A stretch of 64,000 bases of DNA from Streptomyces canus (lineage in GTDB: Bacteria; Actinomycetota; Actinomycetes; Streptomycetales; Streptomycetaceae). Below the pieces are notes generated by a model. That model saw only the letters and a program-made list of their open reading frames with translations. It was not told where the DNA came from and made no database searches. Location: positions 3,782,001-3,846,000 of the forward strand of contig NZ_CP107989.1 in assembly GCF_041435015.1 (NCBI RefSeq). Direction: 5' to 3'. Of the stretch, positions 36,919 through 47,704 are shown piece after piece. Numbering within the stretch: position 1 is the first letter of the stretch; every line of letters starts with the position of its first letter. The position numbers were made by a program, and so were the translations under genes.

Positions 36919-37065
36919 TGGCCGCTCCCATCAGGTTGTACAGACAGCAACAGCCTGGCAACCGTAGGTTGGACCATGCAAGCAAAGGCCAGAGAGTCAC
37001 TCGATGTGATGACATGTTCCGGTGGGGGTCTTTACGCAGGCACTTTCTCCCCGCTATGGCCGCGC

Positions 37066-38328
37066 TCACACATTGAGTTCGCCGCCGCCCGACTCGCCGC
37101 TGCCGTCGTCGCCCTCGTCGTCGTACGTCGGCCGCTTGGTGGCGAGCCCCAGAGCCTTGCGTGCGGTGACCGTGCTGGGGCCGTCGACGTACGCGTAGCC
37201 CTTGTCGTAGTGGAGGTAGAAGGTGTCCACGTCGTCGTCCTCGGCCGCGGCGAGCGCCTTAGCCCACTCGTCGCGCGCGTCCTCCATGTCCTTCACCAGG
37301 GCCGCTACCGGCTTGTCGGCAGCGGCCGGCCAGGACTGCGCGCGCAGGGCCTTGATCTGGTGGTCGAGGCTGTCGTGGACGTCCCTCGACCAGCCCCGAT
37401 ACCCGGGCAGGTCGTCCTCGGGGTAGTCCTCGGGCTCCTCCCACCACACGGCGTCCATGGCGTTGAGGGACTTCAGGAGGGTGATCTGATACGTGTCGAG
37501 GGTGGTCTCGTCGGCCCGCAGCGAGCCGGTCAGGGTGGCCTTCTCGTCGGTGTTGCCGAAGATGCAGCTGACCTCGCGGTCGCCGAGGCGCCAGCTCTGC
37601 CGGGTCGGGCCGAAGTAATACACGTCGACGTCGCCGGGGAGCGCCCAGGTGTCCATGACGTAGGTGTCCTGGAGGGGGTAGCACTTGTCGTCGGCGGCGT
37701 CGGAGACCGCGCCGTCCCCCGGGAAGCCGTCGCCGCCGGTCATCTTGAACTCGCCGAACACCTCGCCGTCGTGCTCGCCCGCGCAGGGCACCTCGTCGAC
37801 GTCGTAGGTGAGGCCTTCGAGGGACTCCCCCGGCGCATCGAAGCACTGGCCCGTCACGACGGAGAAGGTCGCGCCCTCGCTCGCGCCCTTCTTGAACGCC
37901 TCCCACGCGTCGGAGAGCCCACCGGTGGCGAGCACCGTCACCCACAGAGCGAGTCCGAGCGACGACAGGACCGACCCCGCGATCGCCAGGGCCTTGCCGG
38001 ACTGGCCCTTCTTCTTGATCTGCACCAGCGCGATCACACCCAGCACCAGTCCCACCGCCGGGAAGCAGCACAGGACGCCGAGCACCAGGGAGGCGACGGC
38101 GAGGCCGTTGACCGACGACGGGCGGGCGTAGGGGCTGTAGCCCTGTCCCCAGGTCTGGTACGGCGGGCCATAGGGTTGCCCGTAGGGCTGTCCGTACGGC
38201 TGTTGTCCGTACGGGTGCTGCCCATACGGCTGTTGTCCCTGCGGCGGCGGCCCGTACGGGTCCGGGGCCGGGGACGGCCCCCGGGCGGGGTCGGGCTGGT
38301 GGGGCCCAGGGGGCGGGGGTATGGACAC
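37066..38328 (-). CDS. DUF4190 / septum-formation-like membrane protein
   Basis: A 420-residue protein. Residues 1-70 are Pro/Gln/Tyr/Gly-rich repeats (GQQPYGQHPYGQQPYGQPYG), disordered and presumably cytoplasmic. Two helices at about 77-97 and 110-132 match DUF4190. The extracellular part has the Septum_form cysteine pattern (TGQCFD and VDEVPCAGEHDGEVF), repeated further on as DDKCYPL and REVSCIFGN, then an all-helical C-terminus. Related Streptomyces proteins are annotated as septum formation family; the precise role is unknown. It diverges from the serpin gene with 83 bp between. Confidence 0.78.
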   Translation of the reverse strand: MSIPPPPGPHQPDPARGPSPAPDPYGPPPQGQQPYGQHPYGQQPYGQPYGQPYGPPYQTWGQGYSPYARPSSVNGLAVASLVLGVLCCFPAVGLVLGVIALVQIKKKGQSGKALAIAGSVLSSLGLALWVTVLATGGLSDAWEAFKKGASEGATFSVVTGQCFDAPGESLEGLTYDVDEVPCAGEHDGEVFGEFKMTGGDGFPGDGAVSDAADDKCYPLQDTYVMDTWALPGDVDVYYFGPTRQSWRLGDREVSCIFGNTDEKATLTGSLRADETTLDTYQITLLKSLNAMDAVWWEEPEDYPEDDLPGYRGWSRDVHDSLDHQIKALRAQSWPAAADKPVAALVKDMEDARDEWAKALAAAEDDDVDTFYLHYDKGYAYVDGPSTVTARKALGLATKRPTYDDEGDDGSGESGGGELNV

Positions 38329-38411
38329 GGGTACCGTGCTCCTGGTTCAGCAGTGGCGGGGAACTGACGTACGACAGGGCGCATGGTATGCGCGGGGCGG
38401 GCGGGGGTGGA

Positions 38412-39593
38412 ATGCCGATCACGGGTGCGACGACCCAGGCGGTGAACGGGCTGACGGCGCGGTGGGCGGGGGCGTCTTCCGGGGGGACCGTGTTCTCGGC
38501 CGCCGGTGTGTGGCCGCTGCTGGCCTTCCTGGCAGACGGGGCGCGGGGTCCGGCGCGGGCCGAGCTGGCGCGGGCGCTCGGGGTGCCCGCGGAGCAAGCG
38601 GCCGCGGCGGCGCGGGAGTTGCTCGCGGGACTGGCCGCATCGGAGGCGCTGGACTCGGCTCTCGGACTGTGGACCAGGCGGACGCTGGAGCTGCGCGAGG
38701 AGTGGGAGGCCGGGCTGCCCGCCGACGCGCTCGGGGTCCTCACCGGCGATCCCGTCCTCGATCAGCGGGAGATGGACGCCTGGGCCGCGAAGCGGACGGG
38801 TGGGCTGATCGAGCGGATGCCGGTGGAGGTGCGGGACGACACCGAGCTGGTACTGGCGAGTGCGCTGGCTCTGCGGACCACATGGCTGCGGCCCTTCGAG
38901 GTGCGTCCGCTACGGCCGTCCGCGGGCCCCTGGCAGGGCAGGACGCTGCGCGGGCTCAACCGCCGGAGCGTGCGCCTGGACCGGGTCGGCGTGGTGACCG
39001 CCCCCGAGGGCCGGGTCACCGAGGTGAAGGTGCTCGGCGACAACGGCATCGACGTCCATCTCCTGCTCGGGGACGAACACATGACGCCGGGCCAGGTAAT
39101 GGCGGCGGGGGCGGCCGTGCTCGACGGCACGTGTCCTGTCCTACGCGGGTCGTTGCTGCCGCACGGGCCCGCGGGGCCGGGACTGCGGGTCGAGGAGCGG
39201 CCGTGTGCCGTCCCTCGGCAACCGACGCTGGAGGTGACGACGGCGGCGTTCGAGGTGCGGGCGCACCACGATCTGCTGGACCTGCACGGACTGTTCGGCC
39301 TCACCGCGGCTCGGGACGCGCGGCAGGGTCACTTCGCCGGCATCAGCGCCTCACCCCTGGCCGTCGGCTCCGCCCGGCAGTCCGTCCTGGCCCGCTTCGA
39401 CGCGCTCGGCTTCGAGGCGGCCGCGGTGACGGCGGTCGCGGCGGCGCCGGGTGGGGCGCCGCCCACGCCCCGCCACACGTCGACCGTCGTCACGGCCACC
39501 TTCGACCGCCCCTTCGCCTTCCTCGCCGTACACCGTGAGACACGGCTGACACTGACAACGGGCTGGGTGACGGAACCGGCACCGTTCGGGTAG
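38412..39593 (+). CDS. Serpin family serine protease inhibitor-like protein
   Basis: A 393-residue serpin-fold protein from the ATG at 38412 (GGGGGTGG precedes; an ATG at 38388 adds eight residues). The conserved core starts NGLTARWAGASSGGTVFSAAGVWPLLAFLADGARG. The reactive-centre hinge EAAAVTAVAAAPGG has the small-residue pattern of inhibitory serpins, and it is followed after about 20 residues by the serpin signature FDRPFAFLAVH. No signal peptide is seen, so it may act in the cytoplasm. Target proteases are unknown. The last 27 bp of the gene belong to a tandem repeat array shared with the next gene. Confidence 0.82.
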   Translation: MPITGATTQAVNGLTARWAGASSGGTVFSAAGVWPLLAFLADGARGPARAELARALGVPAEQAAAAARELLAGLAASEALDSALGLWTRRTLELREEWEAGLPADALGVLTGDPVLDQREMDAWAAKRTGGLIERMPVEVRDDTELVLASALALRTTWLRPFEVRPLRPSAGPWQGRTLRGLNRRSVRLDRVGVVTAPEGRVTEVKVLGDNGIDVHLLLGDEHMTPGQVMAAGAAVLDGTCPVLRGSLLPHGPAGPGLRVEERPCAVPRQPTLEVTTAAFEVRAHHDLLDLHGLFGLTAARDARQGHFAGISASPLAVGSARQSVLARFDALGFEAAAVTAVAAAPGGAPPTPRHTSTVVTATFDRPFAFLAVHRETRLTLTTGWVTEPAPFG

Positions 39594-39900
39594 CCGCGCT
39601 GCGGCCCGGACGACGGGACGGGGGACGGAACCCGGCGCCGCTCCGGTGACCGTCCTGCGGTCCTGCGGTCTCGGTCGCCGAAGGTGGTGGCTCGGGTGGT
39701 CTTCTCCCCGGCGACGGAACAGGGTGACGGAACGGGCACCGCTCCGGTAGTCGTCCTGCGGCGTCGGTCGCCGAAGGCGGTCGCCCGGGCGGTCTTCCCC
39801 CAGGCGACGGGACCGGGGGCAGAACCGGCGCCGTTCGTTGGCCCCCTGTGGTCTCAGTCGTCGAAGGCTGTCGCCCGGGTGGTCTTCTCCCAGGTGGCCA
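39565..39900. repeat. Tandem repeat array spanning two convergent gene ends
   Basis: Between the serpin (ends 39593) and the SDR gene (ends 39854) about 90-100 bp units recur. Markers of the serpin end (GACGGAACCGGCACCG and CCGTTCGGG-like) occur at about 39570-39590, 39623-39646, 39726-39747 and 39815-39838. Markers of the SDR end (GTCGCCGAAGG through TGGTCTTCTCCC-like) occur at 39674, 39767 and, in the real gene, 39857. The spacer with pieces of both gene ends thus appears about three times. No separate gene fits in 39594-39853. Confidence 0.78.
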
Positions 39901-40684
39901 CGTCGTCCCGTACGGCGTCGAGGTGCTCGAGTACGGCGGTCACGGCGTCGTCGCCGAGGGGCAGCCGCAGCGGGGTCTCCTCGGCGTCGAGCGCGGCGCG
40001 GATCAGGGCCGCCGCCTTCGCGGGGTCGCCGGCCTGGGTGCCGTCGCCGCCGGAGACGACCTCGCGGGTCTCGCTCACCTTGGCGTAGACGCCGCTGTCG
40101 GCGCTGGCCCCCGCGCGGCTCGCCTCGAACAGTGAGGTGCGGAAAGCCCCCGGCTCCACGATCAGCACCTTGATGCCGAACTCCCGCACCTCGTCGGCGA
40201 GCCCCTCGGACATGCCCTCCAGCGCGAACTTCGTCCCGCTGTACGCCGAGAAGCCCGCGAAGGACATCTGCCCGCCCATGCTGCTCATCTGCACGATCGC
40301 ACCCGAACGCCGCTCGCGCATGCCCGGCAGCACCGCCCTCGTGAGCGCCGCCGGTCCGAGGACATGCAGGTCGAACAGCTCGCGCAGTTCGGCGTCGGTG
40401 GTCTCCTCGAAGGCACCGACATGGGTCCGGCCGGCGTTGTTGACCAGCACGTCGATCCGCCCGTGCCGGGCCACCACATCCCGTACGACGGCCTCCGCGG
40501 CGGACATGTCGGTCACGTCCAGACGCACCGCCTCCACCTGGTCCGGGTGGGTGGCCACGAGGTCGTCCAGCGCCTCGGGCCTGCGGACCGCGCCCACCAC
40601 GACATCGCCGTCGGCCAGGGCCGCCTCGGCGATCGCCCGCCCGAACCCGCTGCTCGCGCCCGTGATCAGCCAGACCTTGTTCAT
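39854..40684 (-). CDS. Short-chain dehydrogenase/reductase (classical SDR)
   Basis: A 276-residue NAD(P)-dependent oxidoreductase. It has the cofactor motif TGASSGFGRA at residues 8-17, NNAG near 83, catalytic Ser in VQMSSMGG and Tyr/Lys in AYSGTKFALEG. The start at 40684 (MNKVWLITG) has GAGGAG; the frame upstream to 40843 runs through the intergenic region. It is divergent from a LysR regulator with a 90-bp gap, the usual layout for a LysR-controlled target. Its substrate is unknown. Pieces of its 3' end are repeated downstream. Confidence 0.9.
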   Translation of the reverse strand: MNKVWLITGASSGFGRAIAEAALADGDVVVGAVRRPEALDDLVATHPDQVEAVRLDVTDMSAAEAVVRDVVARHGRIDVLVNNAGRTHVGAFEETTDAELRELFDLHVLGPAALTRAVLPGMRERRSGAIVQMSSMGGQMSFAGFSAYSGTKFALEGMSEGLADEVREFGIKVLIVEPGAFRTSLFEASRAGASADSGVYAKVSETREVVSGGDGTQAGDPAKAAALIRAALDAEETPLRLPLGDDAVTAVLEHLDAVRDDVATWEKTTRATAFDD

Positions 40685-40767
40685 GACGACTCCTCTTCTC
40701 GGGTTCCCGGGTTGTTCCACGAACCAGCCTGCTGCCGAAGTCGGTTGCCCGTCCAAGACCCACGGTG

Positions 40768-40782
40768 ATAACCGATGGCTAT
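40768..40782. promoter_or_regulatory. LysR-type dyad ATA-N9-TAT
   Basis: ATAACCGATGGCTAT, flanked by TG and GA, forms a T-N11-A type dyad in the SDR/LysR divergent region and overlaps the start codons of the LysR gene (40775 or 40781). It is a candidate autoregulatory site; this is inferred from family behaviour. Confidence 0.4.
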
Positions 40783-41683
40783 GACGACCGACGTGCATGT
40801 ACGGGACCTGCGTTACTTCCTGGCGGTGGCCGAGGAACTGCACTTCACGCGCGCGGCCGAGCGGCTGTACGTGTCACAGCCCGCGCTGAGCAAGCAGATC
40901 CGGGCGCTGGAGCGGCAGGTGGGCGTGGAGCTGTTGCGACGGGACCCGCGGGGCGTCCTGCTCACCGAGGCGGGTCAGGCGCTGGTGCCGCACGCCCGGC
41001 AGGTGCTGGCGGCCTGGGCGGCGGCGGACGCCGCGATGGCGACGGCCCGGGCGGCGGGGCGCGGCACGCTGGTGGTGGGCATGAGCACCAGCCCCGGCCG
41101 CGGCGGTCTGCTCCCGGCGATCCGCTCCCGCTTCACGGCCGCGCATCCGGAGGCGGTAGTACGGCTGCGGCAGATGCACTGGCAGGACCCGACCGCGGGG
41201 CTGGCGGACGGTGAGACCGAGGTCGCGTTCGTCTGGCTGCCGCTGCCCGACGAGGAGCGCTACGGATGGACGGTGGTCGCCGAGGAGTCCCGTCTGATCG
41301 CCCTCCCCGACAGCCACCCGCTCGCCGCCCGCGAGGAGGTCGACTTCGCCGACCTGGCCGACGAACCGTTCCTCGCCCTGCCGCCGAGCGCGGGCCCCCT
41401 GCGCGACTTCTGGCTCGCCCTCGACGAACGGTCCGGCCGTCCGCCCCGCATCGGCGCGGAGATCGCCGGCACGGAGGAGACGTACGAGGCCCTCGTCGCG
41501 GGCCTGGGCATCTGCCTCGTGGCCGCCGGCAACGCCCCCCTGATCACCCTGGGCGGGGTGGTCACCCGCCCGGTGCGCGGGATCGGCCCGAGCAGATACG
41601 TCCTGGCCTGGCGCAAGGAGGACGGGGGACGACCGCTGGTGCGGGGGTATGTAGAGGCTTGTCGGTCGGTGGCGGGGGGCTGA
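40775..41683 (+). CDS. LysR-family transcriptional regulator
   Basis: A 302-residue LTTR. The winged HTH at about residues 9-68 reads LRYFLAVAEELHFTRAAERLYVSQPALSKQIRALE, and the periplasmic-binding-protein-like effector domain spans about 95-295. Both ATG 40775 and ATG 40781 are possible starts. It is divergent from the SDR gene and probably controls it and itself. The stop is 24 bp from the convergent ychF gene. Confidence 0.9.
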   Translation: MAMTTDVHVRDLRYFLAVAEELHFTRAAERLYVSQPALSKQIRALERQVGVELLRRDPRGVLLTEAGQALVPHARQVLAAWAAADAAMATARAAGRGTLVVGMSTSPGRGGLLPAIRSRFTAAHPEAVVRLRQMHWQDPTAGLADGETEVAFVWLPLPDEERYGWTVVAEESRLIALPDSHPLAAREEVDFADLADEPFLALPPSAGPLRDFWLALDERSGRPPRIGAEIAGTEETYEALVAGLGICLVAAGNAPLITLGGVVTRPVRGIGPSRYVLAWRKEDGGRPLVRGYVEACRSVAGG

Positions 41684-41707
41684 CGGAACCTCCCCTGAAT
41701 CCGTCAG

Positions 41708-42796
<1,089 letters not shown>

Positions 42797-42973
42797 GTTG
42801 CGACTTCCCGTACGTGAGAGGAGACGTGAGGAGACTGGCGGCCAGGGGGCCGATCCACCAGTCTACGGCGTGCGCCGGCACGCTCCGGCTGACCTCTCGA
42901 ACGCATGGCCAAGGTCTTTCCCACCGCGTGTCTGAGGAGCCATTCCACACATAAACAGACCTAGGTTGGTCCA

Positions 42974-43492
42974 GTGGAGCAACACAGGACCCGCCCCCCG
43001 CACAACGGAACGCGACGCCCGACGCCGGGAGCGCCGCTGCCCTCGCAGGCCCGCGGTGAGCGACGGTCGGCGCCGCCCCGCCGACCCCCGCCGCCCGTGG
43101 TCCAGACGCTGCGACGGTTCCCCAACCCCCGGCTCACCGGGCTCGGCGGCGGCCTGTTCTGCGCCGGGCTGATGTGCGCGCTCGGCTTGCTCGTCTCCCT
43201 GCTGTTCGGCTCGTCACTGACGGTGTACGGCGTGCTGTTCGTGCCGGTGAGTGTGCTGACGGCGGTCTGGATGCGCCGGGGCGATCTGCTGACCGCCCCG
43301 ATCATCGTCCCGATCGCCTTCGCCGCCGGGCTCGTCCCGGTCGCCGACAGCAGCGGCGGCACCTCGGGCCGTCTGATGGGCCTGTTCACCGCGCTGGCCA
43401 CGCAGGCCGGCTGGCTCTACGCCGGCACGCTGGCCGCCGGCATCATCGCGCTGGTCCGCAGGATCCGCCTGGTGCGGCGCCGCTCGCGCTGA
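42974..43492 (+). CDS. DUF6542-type small membrane protein
   Basis: A 172-residue protein with a GTG start. About 45 N-terminal residues are Arg/Pro-rich and disordered; about four helices follow (54-75, 78-95, 105-123 and 140-160), with a basic end (RRIRLVRRRSR). It resembles the Streptomyces DUF6542 family, function unknown. It converges on ppgK with a 47-bp gap containing only weak hairpin potential. Confidence 0.78.
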   Translation: MEQHRTRPPHNGTRRPTPGAPLPSQARGERRSAPPRRPPPPVVQTLRRFPNPRLTGLGGGLFCAGLMCALGLLVSLLFGSSLTVYGVLFVPVSVLTAVWMRRGDLLTAPIIVPIAFAAGLVPVADSSGGTSGRLMGLFTALATQAGWLYAGTLAAGIIALVRRIRLVRRRSR

Positions 43493-43539
43493 CGAGGACC
43501 GGCGGGCGGTACGAAGGGGGACAGTGGTCGACCCGCCTC

Positions 43540-44283
43540 CTAACCCTCCGCCGCCCGCATCGCCGCACCCACGATCCCCGCGTTGTTCTGCAACTGCGCC
43601 GGGACGATCTCCGCTTTGATGCCCTCGATGTGCGGCAGGAACTTCTGGGCCTTGCGGCTGACGCCGCCGCCGACGATGAACAGTTCCGGCGAGAAGAGCA
43701 TCTCCACATGGGCGAGGTATTTCTGGACCCGGTGGGCCCAGTGCTCCCAGGTGAGCTCCTCGTCCTCCCTTGCCTTGCTGGAGGCCTTCTTCTCGGCGTC
43801 GTGGCCGTGCAGCTCCAGGTGGCCCAGCTCGGTGTTGGGGACGAGGACGCCGTCGACGAAGACCGCGCTGCCGATGCCGGTGCCGAAGGTGAGCAGAATG
43901 ACGGTGCCCTTGTGGTCCCTGCCCGCGCCGAAGTTCATCTCGGCGACGCCCGCCGCGTCCGCGTCGTTGACGACGGTCACCGGGAGTCCGCCGAGCCGCT
44001 CGCTGAACAACGCGCGCGCGTCGGTGTCGATCCAGCTCTTGTCGACATTGGCCGCCGTACGGATCGTCGAGCCGCCGGTGACCACGCCCGGGAAGGTCAG
44101 ACCGACCGGTCCCGTCCACCCGAAGTGGTCCACGACCTGCTTCACCCCGTCGGCCACCCCGTCGGGCGTCGCCGGTTGCGGTGTGAGCACCTTGTGGCGC
44201 TCCTGGGTGAGGTCGCCCTTGTCCAGGTCCACAGGGGCGCCCTTGATCCCGGATCCGCCGATGTCCAAGCCGAAGATCTGCAT
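43540..44283 (-). CDS. ppgK: Polyphosphate glucokinase
   Basis: A 247-residue ROK-family sugar kinase that phosphorylates glucose using polyphosphate (and ATP). The phosphate motif [14 protein letters not shown] is at residues 7-20, with catalytic Asp in VVNDADAAG, the [12 protein letters not shown] phosphate-2 motif and ELGHLELHG in place of the zinc-binding ROK motif. The [25 protein letters not shown] end is typical of actinobacterial PpgK. It lies 29 bp after ispH on the same strand, so they are probably cotranscribed. Confidence 0.92.
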   Translation of the reverse strand: MQIFGLDIGGSGIKGAPVDLDKGDLTQERHKVLTPQPATPDGVADGVKQVVDHFGWTGPVGLTFPGVVTGGSTIRTAANVDKSWIDTDARALFSERLGGLPVTVVNDADAAGVAEMNFGAGRDHKGTVILLTFGTGIGSAVFVDGVLVPNTELGHLELHGHDAEKKASSKAREDEELTWEHWAHRVQKYLAHVEMLFSPELFIVGGGVSRKAQKFLPHIEGIKAEIVPAQLQNNAGIVGAAMRAAEG

Positions 44284-44312
44284 GGCCCTACGTTACGACG
44301 GACGACTGACAG

Positions 44313-45323
44313 TCACGCCTCCGAGGTCCCCTTACGCTCCGCGACCAGCGCCGCAGCCTCCTCGCGCAGGTCGCGGCGCAGTTCCTTCGGCAGCGAGAAG
44401 ATGATGGACTCCTCGGCCGCCTTCACGAGCTCCACGTCGCCGTAGCCGCGCTGCGACAGCCACTCCAGTACTTCTTCCACGAGTACCTCCGGCACCGAGG
44501 CGCCCGAGGTCACGCCGACCGTGGTCACGCCCTCCAGCCAGGCCTCGTCGATCTCGCTCGCGTAGTCCACGAGGTAGGCCTCGCGGGAGCCGGCCAGCTT
44601 GGCGACCTCGACGAGCCGCTTGGAGTTGGAGGAGTTGCGGGAACCGACCACGATGACCAGCTCGGCCTCGGCGCCCATCTGCTTCACGGCGAGCTGACGG
44701 TTCTGCGTGGCGTAGCAGATGTCGTCGCTGGGCGGGGAGATGAGCTGCGGGAACTTCTCCTTGAGGGCGTCGACGGTCTCCATCGTCTCGTCGACGGACA
44801 GCGTGGTCTGGGAGAGCCAGACGACCTTCGACTCGTCGCGGACCTCGACCTTGGCGACGTCCGAGGGGCCGTCGACCAGCGTGATGTGGTCGGGGGCCTC
44901 TCCGGAGGTGCCGATGACCTCCTCGTGGCCCTCGTGCCCGATCAGGAGGATGTCGTAGTCCTCATTGGCGAAGCGGACGGCTTCCTTGTGGACCTTGGTG
45001 ACGAGCGGGCAGGTCGCGTCGATGGTGGCGAGGTTGCCGCGCGCGGCCTCCTCGTGGACGACGGGGGCGACGCCGTGGGCCGAGAACATGACGATGTTGC
45101 CCGGCGGGACCTCCTCCGTCCGTTCGACGAAGATGGCGCCCTTCTTCTCCAGGGTCTGTACGACGTACTTGTTGTGGACGATCTCATGCCGGACGTACAC
45201 CGGAGCGCCGTACTGCTCCAGGGCTTTCTCGACGGCGATCACGGCGCGGTCCACACCCGCGCAGTAGCCACGGGGGGCGGCGAGCAGGACACGGCGGCCA
45301 GGCGAAGCAGTCATGCGTCCCAT
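44313..45323 (-). CDS. ispH: 4-hydroxy-3-methylbut-2-enyl diphosphate reductase
   Basis: A 336-residue [4Fe-4S] enzyme of the last MEP-pathway step, converting HMBPP to IPP and DMAPP. The cluster cysteines are in GYCAGVDRA (about residue 21), [11 protein letters not shown] and [10 protein letters not shown]. Substrate-site elements [13 protein letters not shown], the catalytic [13 protein letters not shown] region and [14 protein letters not shown] are present. The length is typical. It is divergent from xseA (181 bp), with the promoter region between. Confidence 0.95.
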   Translation of the reverse strand: MGRMTASPGRRVLLAAPRGYCAGVDRAVIAVEKALEQYGAPVYVRHEIVHNKYVVQTLEKKGAIFVERTEEVPPGNIVMFSAHGVAPVVHEEAARGNLATIDATCPLVTKVHKEAVRFANEDYDILLIGHEGHEEVIGTSGEAPDHITLVDGPSDVAKVEVRDESKVVWLSQTTLSVDETMETVDALKEKFPQLISPPSDDICYATQNRQLAVKQMGAEAELVIVVGSRNSSNSKRLVEVAKLAGSREAYLVDYASEIDEAWLEGVTTVGVTSGASVPEVLVEEVLEWLSQRGYGDVELVKAAEESIIFSLPKELRRDLREEAAALVAERKGTSEA

Positions 45324-45504
45324 CGTAAGGCCGCGTTCGCCGGCCGAAGATCTCGTGGAGCGTCGGAGGCGGCACAGGTCGTGAGCGCGGTGTGGTTGGT
45401 CGTGGGGCTGCTGGTGCCGGCGGGGCAGCGCGGGAGGTCGGAACCCGTCGCGTGGTGACGGCCCGTGACGGTGCGTTGTCGTACCGGGCCGTTACGCTCG
45501 CGGC

Positions 45505-46713
45505 ATGGCTGTGAACTCGACTCCCGAAGCGCCCCTGCCCGTCGGCGAGGTGTCGCGCCTGATCGGCGGCTGGATCGACCGCCTCGGTGCCGTGTGGGTC
45601 GAGGGCCAGATCACCCAGCTCTCCCGGCGCCCGGGCGCGGGTGTCGTCTTCCTCACCCTGCGCGATCCGTCCTACGACATCTCGGTGAGCGTCACCTGCT
45701 TCCGCCAGGTCTTCGACGAGATCGCCGATGTCGTCAGCGAGGGCGCCCGAGTCGTCGTACTGGCGAAGCCGGAGTGGTACGCGCCGCGGGGCCAGCTCTC
45801 GCTGCGGGCCGCCGAGATAAGGCCCGTCGGGGTCGGTGAGCTGCTGGCCCGGCTGGAGCAGCTGAAGAAGTCGCTCGCCGCGGAGGGGCTGTTCGCGCCG
45901 GAGCGCAAGAAGCCGCTGCCGTTCCTGCCGCAGCTCATCGGGCTGGTCTGCGGCCGGGCCTCGGCCGCCGAGCGGGATGTCCTGGAGAACGCCCGGCACC
46001 GCTGGCCGGCCGTCCGTTTCGAGGTGCGCAACGTCCCGGTGCAGGGCGTGCACGCCGTCCCGCAGGTCGTCCAGGCGGTCAAGGAGCTCGACGCGCTGGA
46101 CGACGTGGACGTGATCGTCGTGGCGCGCGGCGGGGGCAGCGTGGAGGATCTGCTGCCGTTCTCCGACGAGCAGTTGGTGCGGGCGGTCGCGTCCTGTCGT
46201 ACGCCGGTGGTGTCGGCGATCGGGCACGAGCCGGACACCCCGCTGCTCGACTACGTCGCCGACCTGCGGGCCTCCACGCCCACGGACGCGGCCAAGAAGG
46301 TCGTACCGGATGTGGGTGAGGAGTACGAGCGGGTGCGGGCGCTGCGGGACCGCGCGCGGCGGTGCGTCGAGTCCTTCCTCCAGCGGGAGGAGCGGGGTCT
46401 CGCGCAGGCCCTCGCGCGGCCGTCGATAGAGGATCCGCACCGGATGATCGACGAGCGCGCCGACCAGGTGTCCTCCCTGGTCGACCGCGGCCGCCGCACT
46501 CTGGGCCATCTGCTGGACCGCGCCGACTCCGAGCTGACGCACACGCACGCGCGCGTGGTGGCCCTCTCCCCCGCCGCGACCCTCCAGCGCGGGTACGCCG
46601 TGCTCCAGAAGGCCGACGGGCACGTGGTGCGGGCGCCGGACGAGGTGACGGCGGAGGAGACCCTGCGGGCGAGGGTCGCCGAGGGTGAGTTCGTTGTCCG
46701 AGTCGATGCATAG
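45505..46713 (+). CDS. xseA: Exodeoxyribonuclease VII large subunit
   Basis: A 402-residue subunit. The N-terminal OB-fold (about residues 15-110: [25 protein letters not shown]) binds single-stranded DNA. The catalytic domain holds [21 protein letters not shown] and [27 protein letters not shown], and a helical C-terminus contacts XseB. It degrades single-stranded DNA from both ends. The xseB start follows 9 bp after its stop, so they form an operon. Confidence 0.95.
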   Translation: MAVNSTPEAPLPVGEVSRLIGGWIDRLGAVWVEGQITQLSRRPGAGVVFLTLRDPSYDISVSVTCFRQVFDEIADVVSEGARVVVLAKPEWYAPRGQLSLRAAEIRPVGVGELLARLEQLKKSLAAEGLFAPERKKPLPFLPQLIGLVCGRASAAERDVLENARHRWPAVRFEVRNVPVQGVHAVPQVVQAVKELDALDDVDVIVVARGGGSVEDLLPFSDEQLVRAVASCRTPVVSAIGHEPDTPLLDYVADLRASTPTDAAKKVVPDVGEEYERVRALRDRARRCVESFLQREERGLAQALARPSIEDPHRMIDERADQVSSLVDRGRRTLGHLLDRADSELTHTHARVVALSPAATLQRGYAVLQKADGHVVRAPDEVTAEETLRARVAEGEFVVRVDA

Positions 46714-46722
46714 GGTGGGCGG

Positions 46723-46959
46723 ATGACCAGCAAGGTGGCGGAAGAGTCGCTCGGGTACGAGCAGGCACGGGACGAGCTGATCGAGGTCGTGCGGCGCCTG
46801 GAGGCGGGCGGTACGACGCTCGAGGAGTCCCTCGCGCTCTGGGAGCGGGGCGAGGAGCTGGCCAAGGTGTGCCGGCGTTGGCTGGACGGGGCGCGGGCGC
46901 GGCTGGACGCGGCACTGGCCGAGGAGGAAGAGGCCGGGACCGAGGGCGACGCCGAGTAG
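46723..46959 (+). CDS. xseB: Exodeoxyribonuclease VII small subunit
   Basis: A 78-residue helical protein with the conserved core [20 protein letters not shown] followed by [18 protein letters not shown]. Several small subunits bind one XseA. It lies 9 bp downstream of xseA and ends with an acidic tail. Confidence 0.93.
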   Translation: MTSKVAEESLGYEQARDELIEVVRRLEAGGTTLEESLALWERGEELAKVCRRWLDGARARLDAALAEEEEAGTEGDAE

Positions 46960-46967
46960 GAGATCCG

Positions 46968-46990
46968 GGTGATCTGTGAACCGGATCACC
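46968..46990 (+). terminator. Short hairpin after xseB
   Basis: GGTGATC (46968-46974) and GATCACC (46984-46990) form a 7-bp stem with a 9-base loop directly after the xseB stop. It is a weak terminator candidate for xseAB. Confidence 0.45.
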
Positions 46991-47004
46991 ATGGCCCGGT
47001 ATTT

Positions 47005-47022
47005 GTTGAAGGTTGAACTTCA
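47005..47022 (+). promoter_or_regulatory. TTGAA-type dyad upstream of the nitroreductase gene
   Basis: The 18-base element GTTGAAGGTTGAACTTCA contains a TGAAG-N6-CTTCA dyad and two GTTGAA copies, about 80 bp upstream of the nitroreductase start. Such AT-richer TTGAA dyads are often bound by MarR/HxlR-class redox regulators; here this is a guess. Confidence 0.35.
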
Positions 47023-47097
47023 GTCGCGTAGCGTCGAGAACGTCAACCGGTCCCCGGTCCGTTTCCGGGGGCGACGCGCCACCGGAGAAGGTTTCCC

Positions 47098-47688
47098 ATG
47101 TCTCTCGTTCTTGACCCCGCCGCCCAGGACCTGCTCTTCCGCGAGGCCCGTACCGCGAACACCTTCACCGACGAGCCGGTGACCGACGAGCAGGTCCAGG
47201 CCATCTACGACCTGGTCAAGTACGGCCCGACCGCCTTCAATCAGAGCCCGCTGCGCATCACCCTGGTCCGCTCCGCCGAGGCCCGCGAGCGCCTGGTCCA
47301 GCACATGGCCGAGGGCAACCAGCCCAAGACCTCCACCGCCCCGCTGGTCGCGATCCTCTCCGCGGACAACGAGTTCCACGAGGAGCTGCCGGAGCTCTTC
47401 CCGCACTTCCCGCAGGCCAAGGACGTCTTCTTCAGCGAGCGCCCCGCCCGCGAGGGTGCCGCCGGGCTGAACGCCGCCCTGCAGGCCGCGTACTTCATCA
47501 TCGGCGTCCGTGCCGCGGGCCTCGCCGCCGGCCCGATGACCGGTCTGGACTTCGAGGGCGTCCGCAAGGAGTTCCTGGACGACGACCACACCCCGCTGAT
47601 GGTCGTCAACATCGGCAAGCCGGGCGCGGACGCCTGGTTCCCGCGCTCCCCGCGCCTGGCGTACGACGAGGTCGTCACCACCGTCTGA
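47098..47688 (+). CDS. Nitroreductase family protein, malonic semialdehyde reductase RutE-like
   Basis: A 196-residue FMN-dependent reductase. The N-terminus DLLFREARTANTFTDEPV and the FMN segment YDLVKYGPTAFNQSPLRI are typical of the RutE/HadB subgroup, which reduces malonic semialdehyde or reactive aldehydes using NADPH. NAALQAAYFIIGVRAAGLAAGPMTGLD fits the family dimer core. No rut operon is present beside it, so the physiological substrate is open. The start has GGAGAAGG. Confidence 0.86.
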   Translation: MSLVLDPAAQDLLFREARTANTFTDEPVTDEQVQAIYDLVKYGPTAFNQSPLRITLVRSAEARERLVQHMAEGNQPKTSTAPLVAILSADNEFHEELPELFPHFPQAKDVFFSERPAREGAAGLNAALQAAYFIIGVRAAGLAAGPMTGLDFEGVRKEFLDDDHTPLMVVNIGKPGADAWFPRSPRLAYDEVVTTV

Positions 47689-47704
47689 GACGGCTGACAC
47701 GCGA

